From assembly GCA_021791715.1 (NCBI GenBank), contig JAJYWB010000033.1:1-62241 (forward strand): a stretch of DNA of 62,241 bases, written 5' to 3'. Source of the DNA: Planctomycetota bacterium. GTDB taxonomy: Bacteria; Planctomycetota; Planctomycetia; Isosphaerales; Isosphaeraceae. This document shows positions 18,706 through 26,555 of this stretch, piece by piece. A model generated the notes under the pieces. It ran no database searches. It was not told where the DNA came from and was given only the letters and a program-made list of their open reading frames with translations. The position numbers and the translations under genes were made by a program. Numbering within the stretch: position 1 is the stretch's first letter; the number at the start of each line of letters is the position of its first letter.

Positions 18706-19485
18706 TCATTCTATGATTTCTTTATCATTATACTTGCATTCGTCTATTAGATTATTCTCGACGACCCGAACCCGCGGAACGTCGTACCGCGAGAACGCCG
18801 ACGCGAATCGATGACCCACGATAGCGACGGGATCGTGCAAGATCGAATAACCCAATAGCCATGTTTTCAATCCCAGATCGAGATCCTCGAGCCCCCAAGA
18901 GTATAAATCGGAATCGAATCCACGCGTCTCTTCATACAAAGCTCGGCTCATCGCAGCGCAACTCGCGATCAACGAAGGCGACTCGAAGAAATTCCTTCCC
19001 GGTTCGATGATCACGATCTTCGATCGATCGAGCCCTGTCCAGCCGCACGCGAACGTTTCGAGATTCGTGCGGAACGTATGCCCGACCTGATACGTCCGAT
19101 TCGTCCACGAATCGACCTCGAGATGAGGGACCGCCGGCGTGACGATCGCCTTGCCGTCAAGCTTTTCCACGTCTTCGATCAATCTCACGATCGATCCCGG
19201 TTCGGGATTGCAATGCGCATCAAGGAAGATGATCGCGTTTCCATAAGATTCTCGAGCGCCTCGATCCTTCGACGGAGACGTTCCTTGTCGTGTCGCGTTC
19301 GATAAGATGCGCACGTTCGGGAATCGTCTCTCGACCGTTTCGATCGATCCGTCGGTCGACGCGTCGTCGACGACGACGATTTCGATCTCATTAAGATGAT
19401 CGATTGTTGTATCAATGCACGACTTGATCGTATTGATCAAGCATTCCCCTTCGTTGTGCGATGCGATGACGATCGAGGCGCGCAT
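18706..19485 (-). CDS. Glycosyltransferase family 2
   Basis: A 259-residue GT-A fold transferase, cytoplasmic by its lack of hydrophobic segments. The nucleotide-binding part reads ASIVIASHNEGECLINTI, EIVVVDDASTDGS and RGARESYGNAIIFLDAHCNP; the DxH of LDAHC is the metal site as in polypeptide GalNAc-transferase-like GT2 proteins. WGLEDLDLGLKTWLLGYS near residue 210 is the acceptor-side ED motif followed by VAIVGHRFAS. AGGA lies about 10 bases before the ATG. It follows the PLOD-like glycosyltransferase gene by 87 bases on the same strand, so the two may build one glycan. Sugar and acceptor unknown. Confidence 0.88.
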   Translation of the reverse strand: MRASIVIASHNEGECLINTIKSCIDTTIDHLNEIEIVVVDDASTDGSIETVERRFPNVRILSNATRQGTSPSKDRGARESYGNAIIFLDAHCNPEPGSIVRLIEDVEKLDGKAIVTPAVPHLEVDSWTNRTYQVGHTFRTNLETFACGWTGLDRSKIVIIEPGRNFFESPSLIASCAAMSRALYEETRGFDSDLYSWGLEDLDLGLKTWLLGYSILHDPVAIVGHRFASAFSRYDVPRVRVVENNLIDECKYNDKEIIE

Positions 19486-19572
19486 AGTTTTTATTTCCTG
19501 CTGATACGAGAAAACGGGAACGAACGCTCCAGGGATTGATTCGTGCTCGCGAAATTCGATCGACGCGTTCGA

Positions 19573-20247
19573 TTATAACCGATCGAGCCCGGTCCACGCG
19601 ACGACCTGAGACATATCCGACCCGCCGTTGCCGTGGAAGACGCTCGGAGTGGTTCCCGTTAAGTGGTTGACGATTCCACGATCGGGATCGAACGATAGGT
19701 CTTGTTGCGCGTTCCAGAGCGATTGAAAGATCTCACAATGGTAATCGAGCTTGAGGATCGACGGATCTGCGACGAACGCATTGGCGAGAAAGCGTTGGTC
19801 GTTGTCGTCGTCGGGGAGATCTTCGATTTTGAGGCGACGCAAGAGATCGCGAGCGTAGTCGACCTCGGCGATCCAACCTCCCGAGTTGAGGAAGCGATAG
19901 CGTGTGGGAGCGACGGGATAAAACCATGCGATTCGTGAATCGGGATGACAATTCGTCTCGGCCGAGCAGACGAAGGGGTGGTTGAATCGGCGGAATTTCC
20001 GCACGATTTCGTCTTCGCGATGAATGATAATCGAATCGAACGCGTCGGCGAAGAGTATGATATCACTCTCGACGTACTCGAGCGTCCGCGCGACGATCTT
20101 GAGCTTCCAGCCTAAGCCGAGCCATTTACAATTGCATCCACTCACAACAGGACAAATATCATTCCTAAATGCTCCGATAATCATCCGACGACCGAGTCTT
20201 TGTTGTTGATCAATAACTGATATAAGTTTCATTTTGATTTTAATCAT
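19573..20247 (-). CDS. Glycosyltransferase resembling the GT domain of procollagen lysyl hydroxylase (PLOD)
   Basis: A 224-residue protein that lines up in order with the glycosyltransferase domain of PLOD/LH3: WLGLGWKLKIVARTLEYV, then DIILFADAFDSIII (family: FTDSYDV, DxD-like metal site), FVCSAETNCHPDS (FSAE...WPD), RFLNSGGWIAE (RFLNSGG), DDDNDQRFLANAF (DsDQ), LDYHCEIFQSL (LD...IFQNL) and PSVFHGNG (IHGNG). In animals this domain glycosylates collagen hydroxylysine; bacterial members are little studied. Here no hydroxylase domain is attached. The gene pairs with the GT2 gene downstream, and its start is only 26 bases from the presumed end of the IS5-like element, so its native promoter may be displaced. 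Confidence 0.72.
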   Translation of the reverse strand: MIKIKMKLISVIDQQQRLGRRMIIGAFRNDICPVVSGCNCKWLGLGWKLKIVARTLEYVESDIILFADAFDSIIIHREDEIVRKFRRFNHPFVCSAETNCHPDSRIAWFYPVAPTRYRFLNSGGWIAEVDYARDLLRRLKIEDLPDDDNDQRFLANAFVADPSILKLDYHCEIFQSLWNAQQDLSFDPDRGIVNHLTGTTPSVFHGNGGSDMSQVVAWTGLDRL

Positions 20248-20273
20248 ATTGTTATCCGCATGCCGTTAAGATA

Positions 20274-21218
20274 TGTTCTGTCAGAAAATTCGGCTTCCAT
20301 GAAATTACGTCTATACGAATACTACATCCTCTTGGATCGAACATGATTTGGAGCACGCACGGATGACTCGGCCTCGACTCACGGTTGAGCAATGGGCTAC
20401 GATTCGTGACGCCTTCCCGGTCAGTACTCGAACTGGAGGACAACCTCGGGATCTTCGAGAGATTGTCGACGGTATATTCTGGTTTCTTAATACAGGTGCT
20501 CCGTGGCGCGCCCTTCCGAAAGAATTCGGCCCTTGGCCGACTGTCTGGGAACTCTTTGACAAGTGGACAGCCAACGGAACCCTGGATCGCATAATTTCCA
20601 TCCTTCGCGCGGAGAGGATCGATTACGGTGATCTGGACCACGACCTGTGGCGCCTCGATGGCACTGTCATCAGAGCCGCTCGATGTGCCGCCGCCGGCGG
20701 AAAAACAACTCCCAGACGAACAAACAGACCACGCATTTGGCCGCTCCCATGGAGGATTATCGACCTTGTTCCATATCCTTTGCTATGGATTCTGTCATCC
20801 GTTGAATTTCCATTTGACAGCCGGACATGTTCATGAAACCACAACCCTTGTCCCATGACTCCAGAAGCTGATGAGCTCTTGATCGACGGAGACGACAATC
20901 CGATTCCATGGCCTGTGGCTCTCGGAGGAGATAAGGGATACCGCGCCGACTGGATTGATGAATTTCTCCTGAAATTAGGCATCACTCCGGTGATTCCGTC
21001 AAAAGAAAACGAGGATCGTGATGCAAGGCCCGTTGAATTCGACCGTGATGCTTACAAGCGTCGAAACATCGTCGAACGCCTCATCGGCTGGATCAAGGAA
21101 TGCCGACGGGTCTTCTCACGCTACGAGATGTCTGCTCAGTACTACGGCGGCATGATAAAGAAGGCGTTCATTGAGAAACATCAAGATGTTACCTTTACTT
21201 GAGTTATCAGATGAAACC
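20274..21218 (+). mobile_element. IS5-family insertion sequence, decayed
   Basis: A transposase frame fills 20363-21202. Possible terminal inverted repeats are 20274-20291 and, reversed, 21201-21218 (11 of 18 positions agree), each flanked by a TA that could be the target duplication. The total of about 945 bases fits the IS427 group of IS5. The ends are tentative; the transposase identity is firm. Confidence 0.6.
20363..21202 (+). pseudogene. IS5-family transposase with two frame changes
   Basis: The first segment (20363 to about 20710) has TRPRLTVEQWATIRDAF, FWFLNTGAPWRALPKEFGPW and WRLDGTVIRAARC, which contains the first catalytic aspartate. The sequence then continues in the +1 frame (about 20700-20857) with DEQTDHAFGRSHGGLST and FHLTAGHVHETTTLVP, and returns to the first frame from 20855 with PVALGGDKGYRADW (second aspartate) and IVERLIGWIKECRRVFSRYE (catalytic glutamate). 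One frame change near the GGAAAAAC run at about 20700 could be the programmed frameshift of IS427-type elements. The second, near 20857 just after LVP, would still stop translation. All three DDE residues are encoded, so decay is recent. Confidence 0.8.
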
Positions 21219-21260
21219 TAGTTAATATCCCCTAAGAACAATTATATAATTATTTAGTAT

Positions 21261-21452
21261 TCATGAAATATTGTCTCCAACTGCCATAAACTTTGATCCG
21301 CAATTATCGCATTTCCACTCCAAAGGGAAGATGTCTCCAAAAAATATCCCGATTATCACATATATAACGATTTTCATAATATTAGTTGAAGATTTCACTA
21401 ACTTTACATTTACTGAATTGCACTTCGGACATGATGGCTTATGATACAACAT
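21261..21452 (-). CDS. Small zinc-ribbon membrane protein, hypothetical
   Basis: A 63-residue frame with two CxxC pairs, SCPKCNSVNVK and WKCDNCGSKF, separated by one hydrophobic segment (IMKIVIYVIIGIFFG). The pairs are spaced like a zinc ribbon interrupted by a membrane helix, a layout seen in small immunity-like or stress proteins. It sits directly downstream of the Rhs tip fragment on the same strand, the usual place for an immunity gene, but this role is inference. Base composition is AT-rich, unlike the chromosome around it, suggesting it arrived with the Rhs tip. Confidence 0.5.
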   Translation of the reverse strand: MLYHKPSCPKCNSVNVKLVKSSTNIMKIVIYVIIGIFFGDIFPLEWKCDNCGSKFMAVGDNIS

Positions 21453-21473
21453 AACATCAAGTTCCTATTATGA

Positions 21474-22580
21474 TTAATGACCGATTCTATCACAACCGAT
21501 GTATGACCTAACTTTTCCGACGATATCAATTCCCAAAGATGAAATACGACAAAGTCTTTTAGCTTTAGGAGAATCCTTCAAAACATCGCAGATACAAATT
21601 GAATTAATCTCTTCCGATGTAGAGAAGATCGCGCATGCCGCAACAACCCCATCAATCCACGCAATACAGGCTGCAAATCTGCATAGAGCGAAAAAAGGCA
21701 GAGATTTTAAAATCTTTTTCCAAGGAATCTTAATAGCCATTCCTGTGGGATCAACATAATATAATGGGTTGTTATGAGTATAGAGATAAAATCCATATGA
21801 ATGATTCAATCATTCGAAGAAAACATCATTCTCAATACATTTAAATCGTCCATTCTGACTATCATAGAATCTAATACCAAGCAAATATGTTTCATCTTCT
21901 TCAATAAAATAATATCCCTCCTCGCCAACCCACTTGTAATCCGGGTTGGAGGAACCTTGCCGCTGAATCGTATTCCCCCACGCGTCGTAAACGAACGTAT
22001 CGGTCACGCTTTGGCTCGAATTCGCCAGGCCGAGGATCGATCCCATTCGATCCTCGAGATAATACGACGGTGATCCCGAGACGATCGTCGCGAGCGCCTG
22101 TACATACCGCGTTTGCGTCACTCCCAATGCGTTCTTCTCCAAAAGAACCTGCAATCCGTCCAACACATAATCGGTCACAACGCCCGTGGTTCCCGTCTTC
22201 TGAACCCGCAAACCATAGGGGTTATAGCCGAATTGCACGGTCGTTCCCGCGGGCAAATCGACCAACTTGAGCCGATTCTCAAAATCGTACGAATACGTCG
22301 TGAGACCCGTCGATGACGAATTCGCCGAAGTTAAATTGCCGTTCTTGTCCTCGCCGTAATTCGTCGTCACCGTCGCCTGTTGCGGACCCGATTGCACCGA
22401 CTGCTCGATCTGATTGTCGGCGTAGTAAGAACTCGTCGTCGTCACGGGTGAATTCGACGTGTTCGGATTCGTCGTCACGAGCTTGGTTCGATTCCCCGCG
22501 GGATCGTTTTGCCGATCGACGCCGGAGTGCGATCCCCTCGTTATGCTGAAGTCTGGAATCAAGGTTTCCAGGCCGTGCAT
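21474..22580 (-). pseudogene. Rhs repeat-associated core and C-terminal tip, truncated and with in-frame stop
   Basis: Only the end of an Rhs/YD-repeat protein remains. From about 22510 downwards come YD repeats (DPAGNRTKLV, YSYDFENRLKLVDLPAG, FGYNPYGLRVQKTG), then the core signature YYLEDRMGSILGLANSS, FVYDAWGNTI and YLLGIRFYDSQNGRFK. The frame meets TGA at 21810-21812 and continues, in the same frame, with LNHSYGFYLYTHNNPLYYV DPTG (21809 downward), which is the normal end of the core, followed by an 85-residue cysteine-containing tip that would be the polymorphic toxin domain. The 25 residues before 22510 are not Rhs-like, so the 5' part is lost. One base change (TGG to TGA) explains the stop. 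The tip matches no toxin I recognise. Confidence 0.8.
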
Positions 22581-22904
22581 GGAAGCGAAAGCTCCGCAAG
22601 ATCGATTGAATCGAATGAGATCCGCTCAACTACCAAAAGAGTAAAACCGAGGGCGATCGGAAAGCAAGAGGGTCGAGGATTTTTTTGTGATTTTTTTCAG
22701 GGGGTTTGAAGCGGTTAACATGGGTAAATTTGGCAAGATGGGATGCGGCCGGGCGACTTGATTCAAAGATTCCGGACTATAAACTATTCGATTCCGCGAT
22801 TTCCACATTATAACATCTCAACAAGTAAAATTGACCTGATCTTAGAATCGATAGTAACGGGGTTAAGGTGAACCGATTCGATGCCGGTCTCGTGTACTGG
22901 AACC
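22581..22904. other. Non-coding spacer upstream of the Rhs remnant
   Basis: AT-rich sequence with no credible gene and no remaining Rhs coding similarity. It marks where the Rhs gene was cut. Confidence 0.4.
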
Positions 22905-22906
22905 AA

Positions 22907-23508
22907 CCCCTCCCCGGCCCTCCCCGCACGCGGGGAGGGTCCTATATCGCCATGCTATTATATTAGAACCTTCCCCCCGCTTGCGGGGGGATCGAGGGGG
23001 GTTCTATGGCGTGATTCAACCCCTCCCCGGCCCTCCCCGCATGCGGGGAGTGAGATAGATTCAGATCATCACTTGTATGAGAATGAGCCTTCCCCCCGCT
23101 TGCGGGGGGATTGAGGGGGGTTGATCTTTTGTAGTCATCGTGTTGTGAATAGAACCCCTCCCCGGCCCTCCCCGCATGCGGGGAGGGAGAAAAATATAGA
23201 CATAAAGATGCTAGCATTACATGGCCTTCCCCCCGCTTGCGGGGGGATTGAGGGGGGTTGATCTTTTGTAGTCATCGTGTTGTGAATAGAACCCCTCCCC
23301 GACCCTCCCCGCATGCGGGGAGGGAGAAAAATACAGACATAAAGATGCTAGCATTACATGGCCTTCCCCCCGCTTGCGGGGGGATCGAGGGGGGATGTTC
23401 GGCCAGAAATCGACCCCTCCCCGGCCCTACTCGCAAGAGGGGAGGGTGTACTATCGCCGTGCTATTATATTAGAATCTTCCCCCCGCTTGCGGGGGGATC
23501 GAGGGGGG
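22907..23508. repeat. Array of ten alternating G/C-rich palindromes
   Basis: Two hairpin types alternate. Type A (CCCTCCCCGCATGCGGGG core) lies at 22907-22939, 23020-23050, 23155-23187, 23292-23324 and 23414-23446. Type B (CCCCCCGCTTGCGGGGGG core followed by ATYGAGGGGGG) lies at 22969-23001, 23088-23120, 23225-23257, 23362-23394 and 23477-23508. Reversed, B resembles A, so each A-B pair is an inverted repeat around a 30-40 base spacer. The part from 23088 to 23394 contains a near-exact tandem duplication with a 137-base period. Translated frames here are artefacts. The array follows gmd directly and could stop transcription. Confidence 0.9.
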
Positions 23509-23592
23509 TCGACTTCGTTAATCGCTCGACGCGTTTACGGATCGCCTCCAAGAAACGCGGTTCGCTCGACTCCGCGTTCCTTTCCGATCGCA

Positions 23593-24606
23593 TCAATCAT
23601 TGGGAAAAGCGAGCGCGTGTTTCTCGCGCCGCGCCAATTCGTGATCGTGCTCGACCATCATCTTCACCAGACCCTTGAAATCGACCTCGGGCTTCCAGCC
23701 AAGGATGCGGCGGGTTTTGGACGAATCGCCGTGGAGGATATCGACCTCGGAGGGTCGCATATACTTGGGATCAAACTCAACATATTTTTTGTAATCGAGA
23801 TCGAGCATGCCGAAGGCGATGTCGAGGAATTCGCGCACGGTGTGCGTTTCGTCCATCGCGATCACGTAATCGTCGGGCTTGGGTTGTTGCAGCATCATCC
23901 ACATCGCGCGGACGTAATCGCCGGCGAAGCCCCAATCGCGGCTCGCCTCGATGTTGCCGAGATAAAGCTTGTCTTGAAGCCCTTCTTTAATCCGCGCCGC
24001 GCTGAGCGTGATCTTGCGGGTGACGAACGATTCGCCGCGACGCGGGCTTTCATGATTGAACAAGATACCCGTGCATGCGAAAAGATTGTACGCCTCTCGA
24101 TAATTGATCGTCTGCCAGTGCGCGTAAAGCTTGGCGCACGCGTACGGGCTGCGGGGATGAAAGGGTGTTTCAAGCCCCTGCGGCGGAGGCGCCGATCCGA
24201 ACATCTCGGAGCTCGAAGCCTGATAAAACTTCACCAATTTCTCTTGCGATAAATTGCGAGTGGCCTCGAGGAGCCTCAGCGTGCCGAGGCCGACGGTATC
24301 GGCGGTGTAAATCGGCTGATCGAACGAGATCCGCACGTGGCTCTGCGCGCCTAAGTTGTAGATCTCGTCGGGTTTGATCTTCTGGACGACGGTCGACAGG
24401 CTCGACGCGTCGGAAAGATCGGCGTAATGAAGATGAAATCGATCGTGCGTTTGTGCGCCCGCGGTGATATGATCAATTCGCTTACGGTTGAAGCTGCTCG
24501 CCCGCCGCACCAATCCATGGACGACGTAATCGGGCTTGTCGAGCAGGAATTCGGCGAGATAAGAGCCATCCTGTCCGGTGATTCCAGTGATCAAGGCGTG
24601 CTTCAT
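23593..24606 (-). CDS. gmd: GDP-mannose 4,6-dehydratase
   Basis: Converts GDP-mannose to GDP-4-keto-6-deoxymannose, the precursor of fucose, rhamnose-D and perosamine units. It is a short-chain dehydrogenase: the nucleotide loop is [19 protein letters not shown], the active-site region has [10 protein letters not shown] (T/S and E) and [12 protein letters not shown] (YxxxK). GMD-specific blocks are [16 protein letters not shown] and [20 protein letters not shown]. The start at 24606 (MKHALI) follows GAGGA; the frame upstream is a shadow. 337 residues, complete. Last gene of the exopolysaccharide operon, 35 bases after epsI. Confidence 0.96.
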   Translation of the reverse strand: MKHALITGITGQDGSYLAEFLLDKPDYVVHGLVRRASSFNRKRIDHITAGAQTHDRFHLHYADLSDASSLSTVVQKIKPDEIYNLGAQSHVRISFDQPIYTADTVGLGTLRLLEATRNLSQEKLVKFYQASSSEMFGSAPPPQGLETPFHPRSPYACAKLYAHWQTINYREAYNLFACTGILFNHESPRRGESFVTRKITLSAARIKEGLQDKLYLGNIEASRDWGFAGDYVRAMWMMLQQPKPDDYVIAMDETHTVREFLDIAFGMLDLDYKKYVEFDPKYMRPSEVDILHGDSSKTRRILGWKPEVDFKGLVKMMVEHDHELARREKHALAFPND

Positions 24607-24641
24607 CGGGTCCTCGGTTTGGTCGACGCGTCTTTTGTGCG

Positions 24642-25316
24642 TCACGGAAGATAATACGCCGCGCGATTCACCGGCAGGATCGGTTCCAGGCTCGGCCACA
24701 ACGCTTGAATAAACTCGCCGATCGCCTTGCCGTCTTGGCCCGACGCCTCGGGTACGAACACTTCGACGGTCAGTCCCGAACCTCGGGTCGCCCTGCCGTA
24801 ACCGCTTTTGCCGGCCATCGGGAGATCGCGGAGAATCCGCTCCACCGAACTCTCGCCAAAAATGTAGTACCAAAACCCGATCGTTTCGACCAGTTCCCCC
24901 TGGCGATATCCCAATTGATACACCGAGAGCGGCCGCGAGCCGCCGATCTCGACGCTGATCGGCCGGCACAACGCGTCGATCTTCGTCCATCCCCCCGAAG
25001 GCAAACAAACCTCGGGACTGTGCCTCAGGTTGAGCCCGTGCTTCGAATAATTCATCCAAAGCACCAGCCGCCGAGCGGGATCGCGCGAATCCACATAAAC
25101 TCTGTTTAAATAATCATCGGCTTGCGTTTTTTCCTCGACCGCGGGATCGAGCGCCGCGTCGTCGCCGATCCAATCGCCGAGCTTCTTCGGGATCGTCGCC
25201 AACCGCGCCTTCAAAAGCGGACGAGGCTTGACCACGGCGCGCTCGACGCCCCCCCGCGCCGCCAATCCCAAACCGAGGAAAATCAGACAAACCCAGATGC
25301 GTCGACTTGTACTCAT
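24642..25316 (-). CDS. epsI: EpsI family exosortase-associated protein
   Basis: A 224-residue protein with a single N-terminal membrane helix ([17 protein letters not shown]). It has the EpsI landmarks: [43 protein letters not shown] and [20 protein letters not shown], with the conserved CxP around residue 120. EpsI proteins accompany exosortases, either as a separate gene or fused to them, and are needed for exopolysaccharide production; their chemistry is not established. AGGA precedes the start. It lies between the exosortase and gmd genes. Confidence 0.88.
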   Translation of the reverse strand: MSTSRRIWVCLIFLGLGLAARGGVERAVVKPRPLLKARLATIPKKLGDWIGDDAALDPAVEEKTQADDYLNRVYVDSRDPARRLVLWMNYSKHGLNLRHSPEVCLPSGGWTKIDALCRPISVEIGGSRPLSVYQLGYRQGELVETIGFWYYIFGESSVERILRDLPMAGKSGYGRATRGSGLTVEVFVPEASGQDGKAIGEFIQALWPSLEPILPVNRAAYYLP

Positions 25317-25427
25317 GATGATTCCTTTCTCCGCCGATCTTCGCGATCCGATCCTTTGATTTCTTATAAAATTGAACCTAACAAAGAGAGTCCGCAGATC
25401 GAAACCGCGGACTCGGCTCGCCTTGAT

Positions 25428-26480
25428 TTACGAGGCGACGGTACGAACACGCACACCCTTTTCGACCGCGTTCGAACTCGGAAGCAACATACCGATCAAG
25501 GAATCGACGACGAGGCGCTCGCTCCATAACAACCAGAGCCCGAAGGCGAGCATGAAAAGCCCCTCGGCGGTATGCCAGGAGCCCGACGCGTAGCGGGGAT
25601 CGATCCGATGCATGATCACTCCGGTGATCACCACCCGCACGATGTTGGCGATCATCGCCACGGGTATCGATGTGATCATTAGAAAAGAGCGATACCAGAT
25701 CGATCGTCCCGAATAATAAGCGATCGCACACGTAAGCGCCAAAAAGCCCGTCAACTGGCGCATCCCGCTGCACGCTTCGGCGACGAACATCTTGGTTCCT
25801 CCCGGCAGGGTCATCAAATTCCCCTCGCGGAGGACGGGAATGCCGATCGCCCCCAACAGAACCGACGCCGATTCGCTGACCAACAACTGCAAAGGCGCCG
25901 CGATTTTGGTGTAAAGCGCGATCGGCAGCGGAATCATGAACGCGAGAAAGCCGATCGCGAAGCCGAATCGTTTCAGACCGTCGATCCCGAGCAAGAGCGA
26001 GCAAACCCCCGCCAATCCGATCGGCAGCGAAAGATCGGAGACGATTCCGATCGGTACGACGATCGTCGCGAGTTTTCCCAGCACGCTCGCTCCGATCAGC
26101 GATACGCCGAGCGCGACTCCCGATCGCGGCGCGATCGGACCGCGCCGCGCCGCCTCGTTCGCGAAATAAAGGCTCAACAACGGAACCAAAAATCCGTGGC
26201 TGTAATTTTCGTCGGTCGACCAAACAAAAACAAAATGACGTATGTTGCTCTCAAAGATCGCCGCCAACACGCCGACGCACGCGAGGCCGCCGATGAGAAT
26301 CATTCGCCCCTCTCCCGTCCGCGCGAGACGAGCGAACGATTCGACGATCGATTCGCCGCGTGAAGTTGTTTTGGCGCGAGTTTGTGTTTGGGGTCGGATC
26401 GCGCGCGACTCGGGCGAGGATTCGGGGTGAATATCAAGCGTCTCTCGCCGAGATTCGAGATCGTTAACGACGGCCGTCAT
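25428..26480 (-). CDS. Exosortase
   Basis: Polytopic membrane cysteine protease/transpeptidase that sorts PEP-CTERM-like proteins. The catalytic triad is visible: cysteine in EACSGMRQLTGFLAL, arginine in IANIVRVVITGVIMH and histidine in GSWHTAEGLFML. The N-terminal region has YSHGFLVPLLSLYF, the conserved front motif of exosortases. About eight hydrophobic segments between residues 60 and 320; a basic 55-residue cytoplasmic leader. AAAGGA precedes the ATG. Its neighbours (EpsI, sugar transferase, Wzc, ligase) mark this as the exopolysaccharide-linked exosortase type. No protein in the window ends in an obvious PEP-CTERM tail, so substrates lie elsewhere. Confidence 0.92.
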   Translation of the reverse strand: MTAVVNDLESRRETLDIHPESSPESRAIRPQTQTRAKTTSRGESIVESFARLARTGEGRMILIGGLACVGVLAAIFESNIRHFVFVWSTDENYSHGFLVPLLSLYFANEAARRGPIAPRSGVALGVSLIGASVLGKLATIVVPIGIVSDLSLPIGLAGVCSLLLGIDGLKRFGFAIGFLAFMIPLPIALYTKIAAPLQLLVSESASVLLGAIGIPVLREGNLMTLPGGTKMFVAEACSGMRQLTGFLALTCAIAYYSGRSIWYRSFLMITSIPVAMIANIVRVVITGVIMHRIDPRYASGSWHTAEGLFMLAFGLWLLWSERLVVDSLIGMLLPSSNAVEKGVRVRTVAS

Positions 26481-26555
26481 GAGCGAGTTCCTTTCGTCCT
26501 GGATGCGATCGATCGGCTCGATGTTTTCAGATCGAACATATCGCGTTCGTCCTAA

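Noticed and set aside
21810..21812. TGA as selenocysteine in Rhs
   Set aside because: Kept only as a low-odds option: the gene is also truncated at its 5' end and no SECIS-like hairpin stands out, so nonsense decay is preferred.
22907..23508. Possible CRISPR array
   Set aside because: Repeats alternate between two palindromes, the spacers are themselves repeated (137-base duplication) and no cas gene is present.
22881..23678. Several open frames across the palindrome array
   Set aside because: They read proline/arginine/glycine runs from the repeats in all frames, without ribosome sites.
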